Below, piece by piece: positions 33,549-37,636 of a stretch of 37,636 nucleotides of DNA (positions within the stretch are counted from its first letter, which is position 1; each line of letters begins with the position of its first letter). The translations under genes and the position numbers were made by a program. The notes under the pieces were generated by a model, which ran no database searches, was not told the origin of the DNA, and saw nothing but the letters and a program-made list of their open reading frames with translations. This stretch comes from Phoronis australis. Taxonomy: Eukaryota > Phoronida > Phoronidae. The DNA lies in assembly GCA_002633005.1 (NCBI GenBank), contig NMRA01000221.1, positions 598,033 through 635,668 on the forward strand. Direction: 5' to 3'.

Positions 33549-33683
33549 ATGAAAATGGCAGTTGTGTTCCTGCTAACAACATCGTGTCTGACATTGATGT
33601 TCGGACAGAAAATAAAGTTTGATTTTATTCAATCAACTAAGAAACAATACAAGAAGCAGTTATACACAATAGCAAAATATTGA
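33549..33683 (+). CDS. Possible small secreted peptide or first exon
   Basis: A 44-codon frame from ATG 33549. A typical signal-peptide profile (MKMAVVFLLTTSCLTLMFGQ) is followed by a basic, Lys/Gln/Tyr-rich segment. No family is recognised and no donor is obvious. Such hydrophobic starts occur by chance, so the gene call is weak. Confidence 0.22.
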   Translation: MKMAVVFLLTTSCLTLMFGQKIKFDFIQSTKKQYKKQLYTIAKY

Positions 33684-33756
33684 CATAGCTTTTTAGACCA
33701 GCGATTACAACGTGAACAAAATTTAAACATCACTGTAAACCCGAACATTTGAACAT

Positions 33757-33966
33757 CTAGCTGGCTTGTTCATGAATCCAAGGGAACATATTCTCAAACA
33801 GTTCCCAGCATGCATCATTTGGCAAGTACACTGTATATTGCTTATCACAGACGGTTTCGTTATCAACACCAGTTATTGAGAGTAATCTAATGATCCACGC
33901 CATCTTTGAAAACCATACTTTAAGTTCATTATTTGGGGTGTAACCTGGTGTGTAGTGTTGTCTCAT
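33757..33966 (-). CDS. Hypothetical ORF, unknown
   Basis: A 69-codon minus frame with protein-like composition (for example MAWIIRLLSITGVDNETVCD and YLPNDACWELFENMFPWIHE). It contains several Trp, and Cys at two sites. I recognise no family and cannot place splice sites, so it could be an exon of an unplaced gene or chance. Confidence 0.2.
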   Translation of the reverse strand: MRQHYTPGYTPNNELKVWFSKMAWIIRLLSITGVDNETVCDKQYTVYLPNDACWELFENMFPWIHEQAS

Positions 33967-33969
33967 ACC

Positions 33970-35330
33970 TCGACTTTGTGTTCCTAATTACTTAACACTA
34001 TGAGCTGAATGTAACCAGAATATTGACCATGTCTAACTAAATATACTCCAGTTTGAAATTTTGTAACTTTGTATTGGCCAAATAAGAGCTCAGTTGGGCT
34101 TTAACAGCTAATTAAAACCAGCCATGAAGATCTTGGTACAAGTAACAATATTTCCCAAATTAACACAATTTTCTGCAAGACAACATCCAGATACGCTTCA
34201 ACAAAAGGAAGCTGCTTTGCATGAATTCGGCACAACACAGCACATACTGTAAGCTAAATTATTTTTTTTCGTGGGATAAATTACAAACTTCGTTTAAATA
34301 GTGGCTGAACGTAGTCAAATTATTGAAAATTGTACTAATTTCGTGACTAAAAGCGAAGCAGATGGTAATACGATAATGCAACAGGGGTACAAGGCATTGT
34401 GGTCATTTGCAATGCAAATAAAACACTGTGTGACAGTGAGGGTCTTCCATTTCAGATACAAATATTTTTACAAGTTACGACAAAAGCACTCGGGTTTAAA
34501 GCACAAAATTAATTGGCATTCAACCTCAAATTTTTGAATGACATAATTTTAACAGTGATGGGCTGCAATTGGCCACTTGTCTACTGATTATCCAATCACG
34601 CGAGTTCATTAAGTATGGCAAATAAATTATTTCCCTTAGACGACATTCATATAACACAAATTGACCATCATGTTGAAAATTACTTATTTACGGAATTTCA
34701 ACACAACTAAATGTCTTCCAGGGTTTTATGCTAAGGTAGCATTTCTGAAAGTTTATAATCTTCCAAATTTTTAGCTAAAATTTGACTACGAAGCATTTAA
34801 TCTACTGTATCTTGGAGTATTTTGCAGCATATTTCATCCTCACTGAAGATTTTCAAAATGATACCCACCCCGAAAGTTAGGTAGATGCAGCACCATCTAT
34901 TGTTTTGTGTCCTGCCATGGGGTTGAACTCTGTTTTGGGTAACACAACTCTTTAAGACATTGACTTAGTGTTCCTAATACCACATGACAATGGACATGGA
35001 CCGAATGTAATTCAACGATTGCTTAAATGGAGAGACTCACCAAGGCTAACTTGATTAATTTCAGTATGAAGTCTGTAACTTTGCCTTATGCTACTAAAAG
35101 CAGCAAATTGATTGAAAAAGTAACCCCATCTGGTGACATCTCACCGTCACACACTTTCACTGGCAAGTGCTCAAAAACACGGGAATGAGATCGAAAAAGG
35201 TTAGCACACAGTTAACTTTCTCACAAGACGTGCACCTAACAAACGTAAATACAAAAGAAGACAAGAGCAGCACAGAATCAAGCAACACAATGAATGGACG
35301 AAGATGAAATATGAGAGCAGTAACAGAATT
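33970..35330. other. No recognisable gene
   Basis: AT-rich sequence downstream of DSTYK on the minus strand. No domain seen. Confidence 0.45.
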
Positions 35331-35335
35331 AATTT

Positions 35336-35640
35336 CATGAATATTTACAATCACAGTTACAACCTCAAAATGTTTAATGCGAATCTTCAAGATCAAGACT
35401 CATGTCTTAGAATGTATTTTGCGAATATTCACCATCAAGATTATGATTTGCATTATTTTGCGCATATTCAAAAATGCAATCTCAGCTTTACATTTCTTCT
35501 TGAATATTGCCAATCAAGAAAGTGAACTTACATTCCACAAGACTGTAACCTATGATTATAGTCTTTGAATATTTAAAATTAAGATTGTGAACTCGCATAA
35601 TATTCAGTGAATATTCAGTATCATGACTGGCCCTAACATT
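35336..35640. repeat. Degenerate tandem repeat, unit about 40 bp, around GAATATTC
   Basis: About six or seven diverged copies, each beginning near (G)AATATT(C/T)A followed by ATCAAGATT-like sequence, from 35336 to 35640. Where the period is near 39-42 bases the plus frame gives a weak 13-14 residue repeat. This is probably coincidental. Confidence 0.5.
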
Positions 35641-36089
35641 GGGAAGCGTGCATACAGGATTAACTCAACAATGACTACCATTGTACCCTCAACATGTATA
35701 ACATTCTACAAAGGACAATTGTGAGAATGAATATGCACGTGAAATTTTGGTGAAGCTGCCATCACTATTCATATTACATCAAAAGGCAACAACAAAGACC
35801 ATTTCAAAAATAACACCAAGGGGTAGCTGAGAAACTTTCATGACCCTGTAGGCTCAACTATCCCGATGATCACGGCAACTGAGCTCCCTGCGGTTGATCA
35901 TAGTTCTTTCCCCGTCTCCATGGTTACGCGCCTCTTCAGTGGACCCCTTTACATAGAATAGACAAGCAATGACACCTCAACATCAGTTTGCTGATGGCCA
36001 CAGTCAATTTGAATGTGTCTCCCGTTGTGCTCTCTCACTCTCCACCACTCTGGTTTTGAAATTGGTTTTTGTTGCCGCTCGCATCGCCG

Positions 36090-36310
36090 TCATAAGTCCG
36101 ACGCCACCGCGTGCAAATTACGCAGCGCTGCACTCTTTGTTGCTCTCATTGGCCCGTGTGTGCTGTTCTTGCTGAACCTGGCCAGTATTGCATGAAGTTG
36201 AGGCTCAACAACACCCAACAGAGGGCGCTTCTGGGGAAGACTTTGCCAGCAGGCTTGCATAAGTTCCCAGCACTCCTCGTCAAAGTGAACCAACTTTTCG
36301 GGACGAACCC
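36090..36310 (-). CDS. DSTYK: DSTYK last coding exon
   Basis: This exon encodes the C-terminal lobe end of the dual serine/threonine and tyrosine protein kinase. The acceptor TTTATTTTAG precedes 36310. The split Gly codon G|GG joins to VRPEKLVHFDEECWELMQAC, then KRPLLGVVEPQLHAILARF. The E-C-W-x-L-M-x-A-C-W...K-R-P segment is kinase subdomain XI, with the Arg that pairs with the Glu of the APE motif. The tail continues about 25 residues beyond the kinase fold and stops at TGA 36090-36092. The vertebrate protein ends similarly soon after this helix. Confidence 0.92.
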
Positions 36311-36750
36311 CTAAAATAAAGAGGATGCAGCACATAACTGTGACACGTCACACAAGAAAATACATAATTCTTAAACGCTCCATCTTTAAAACAAGAGCTA
36401 CACTGTGCAGATAGAAGCGATGATCACTATAATTTTATACATCCACTCTTAATGGGACAATGCTGGTGAACTTAATAAATAACAACCTCTAGGCTCTAGG
36501 GGAATGACAGAATTTGACTTGTCTGAACAGTTTAATGTACAAAAACTGCACGTAGCCTAACTCTGTTCAAAAGTTGAGACAGGATCCAACTAATATTTAT
36601 TTACTGTACATCTGCGCGGTCCTTTCTCACCACAAAATCATTTACAACAGACATAGATGTGACGATAAGTATCTCAAGTAGCTAGCTAGCTCAAGCCATT
36701 TGATGGATATGACAATCCTCCATTTACCCACTGTCCCCACGTCCACCCAC

Positions 36751-36921
36751 CTCTCTTGACTGCAGTCCACAGCTGGTCCTTACTGGCGCACTGCTCAAAG
36801 GAGTATGGCAGTTTTACACTGCCTGCGCAAACATACCAAAACAGGATGCCAAAGGCATAGACGTCTACGCTGTTGTCATAGCTACCACTGAAGAGCTCTG
36901 GTGCCATGTGAATAGGTGTAC
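36751..36921 (-). CDS. DSTYK: DSTYK penultimate coding exon (kinase subdomains VIII-X)
   Basis: The acceptor is TTAATTTCAG and the donor is GTGGGT (36745-36750). It enters and leaves in phase 1. It encodes [13 protein letters not shown] (activation-segment end with the APE motif), then [20 protein letters not shown] and [11 protein letters not shown]. The stretches [22 protein letters not shown] and GSVKLP are diagnostic of DSTYK (RIPK5) rather than other RIP-like kinases. The catalytic loop and N-lobe must lie in exons to the right, outside the window. Known roles of the family concern FGF signalling and cell death; nothing here bears on regulation. Confidence 0.94.
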
Positions 36922-37057
36922 CTGAAATTAAGAATTAATTAAATAACTATAAAGATAGCTCAAATTGGTAAATCACTGAATAATAAACTTTAAAATGACA
37001 AACAAAGAAAGAAATACTAAGTGTCTCTTAAGCTGCAGATGTCAAGTTTCAATGTAA

Positions 37058-37636
37058 GGTCTTAGATCATACCCTAAAAGTAACAATGATAGCATTGATG
37101 CCAAACTATTAAAACTGGCGTCTCAACAAATAACTGAGCCTCTTACCAACATCATGAATTTAAGTTTAAAAACGGCCACAATTCCTAGAGAATGGAAGAT
37201 GGCAGTTGTTACTCCTGTTTTTAAAGATGGTGAAAAGTCAAGTTGCGAAAATTATAGACCAATATCGGTCCTCCCTGCAGTGTCCAAAATTCTTGAAAGG
37301 TGTGTTCAAAAGCAGCTTCACCAGTTTCTGGAGCAAAATTCCCTTCTCTCGGCAGCACAGTCTGGTTTCCGCCCCTTGCATTCCACTCTTACTACAAATA
37401 TTCATGCTACTGAGTTTATCTTTAATAATATGGATCAGGGGAAGCTAACTGGTGCTGTCTTTGTTGACATTAAGAAAGCCTTTGACACTGTGGACCATGG
37501 TATCCTATTGCAGAAACTAGAGTCATATGGAGTTAATGATAACGAACTCCTTTGGTTTAGAAACTACTTATACGACCGTAAACAGGCCACCAAATACGGT
37601 GGTATACTTTCTGACTACTCAACAGTAATCACGGGG
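37058..37636 (+). mobile_element. LINE reverse transcriptase, open frame running off the window
   Basis: A continuous plus-strand frame with no stop from about 37058 to the window end, with recognisable coding from about 37079. It reads IPREWKMAVVTPVFK, ENYRPISVLPAVSKILER, AAQSGFRPLHST, GAVFVDIKKAFDTVDHGILL and LLWFRNYLYDRKQ. These are the conserved blocks of non-LTR reverse transcriptases (jockey/CR1-like), including palm motif A (F-V-D-x-x-K-A-F-D). The element appears truncated at its 5' end near 37075, since the endonuclease domain is absent. It lies antisense in a DSTYK intron. The lack of stops or frameshifts suggests a recent insertion. Confidence 0.9.

Noticed and set aside
1-37636. 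Search for CRISPR arrays, rRNA, tRNA genes and bacterial operon signals
   Set aside because: None seen. Repeats here are microsatellites, minisatellites and transposons, and the only tRNA-like promoter is the degenerate SINE at 24 kb.

Overview
This is a window of animal nuclear DNA. Genes are split by GT-AG introns, microsatellites and decayed non-LTR retrotransposons are common, there is a SINE and several small inverted-repeat transposons, and a run of N marks an assembly gap (21837-22683). The protein families seen (MIP channel, TRIM, THAP, DSTYK) are metazoan. The repeat style suggests an invertebrate, but I cannot name the phylum. Most of the window is non-coding and AT-rich.

Layout. 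From 1.6 to 8.1 kb on the minus strand lies an aquaporin-family channel gene. I could assemble six coding exons with matching splice phases (7988-8139, 6734-6868, 6212-6269, 5625-5838, 4030-4107, 1625-1751). Both NPA boxes are altered (NPV and NPS), and two of its splice sites sit inside short tandem duplications. A decayed LINE lies just past its 3' end. From 8.2 to 21.8 kb I see no convincing gene, only LINE remnants, a (TTG)n retrotransposon tail and two inverted-repeat elements whose ends both begin GGGCCCG. From 21.8 to 25.2 kb on the minus strand is a RING/B-box/coiled-coil (TRIM) gene that runs into the gap, with a tRNA-derived SINE upstream.

The most unusual locus is 25.75-26.5 kb on the minus strand. 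A short intronless ORF encodes a 105-residue protein with PHD-like zinc-ligand order (C4HC3). It is followed within about 10 and 50 bases by two hairpins that match the 3' stem-loop of replication-dependent histone mRNAs; the second has a purine-rich downstream element. Upstream are two CCAAT boxes and an E2F-type site. Together they look like a non-histone gene with histone-gene architecture.

From 26.6 to 27.3 kb are two copies of one small transposon, each with an exact 5-bp target duplication. At 28.0-28.2 kb (minus) is a THAP zinc-finger exon broken by one frameshift in an A9 run; a divergent plus-strand exon encodes a possible membrane-anchored N-terminus. At 28.87 kb is a 71-bp hairpin flanked by a 10-bp duplication. 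The right end (36.09-36.92 kb, minus) holds the last two coding exons of DSTYK, and an open LINE reverse-transcriptase reading frame lies antisense in the next intron and runs off the window edge.

The genes do not form a pathway. The window is a stretch of unrelated genes separated by transposon debris.
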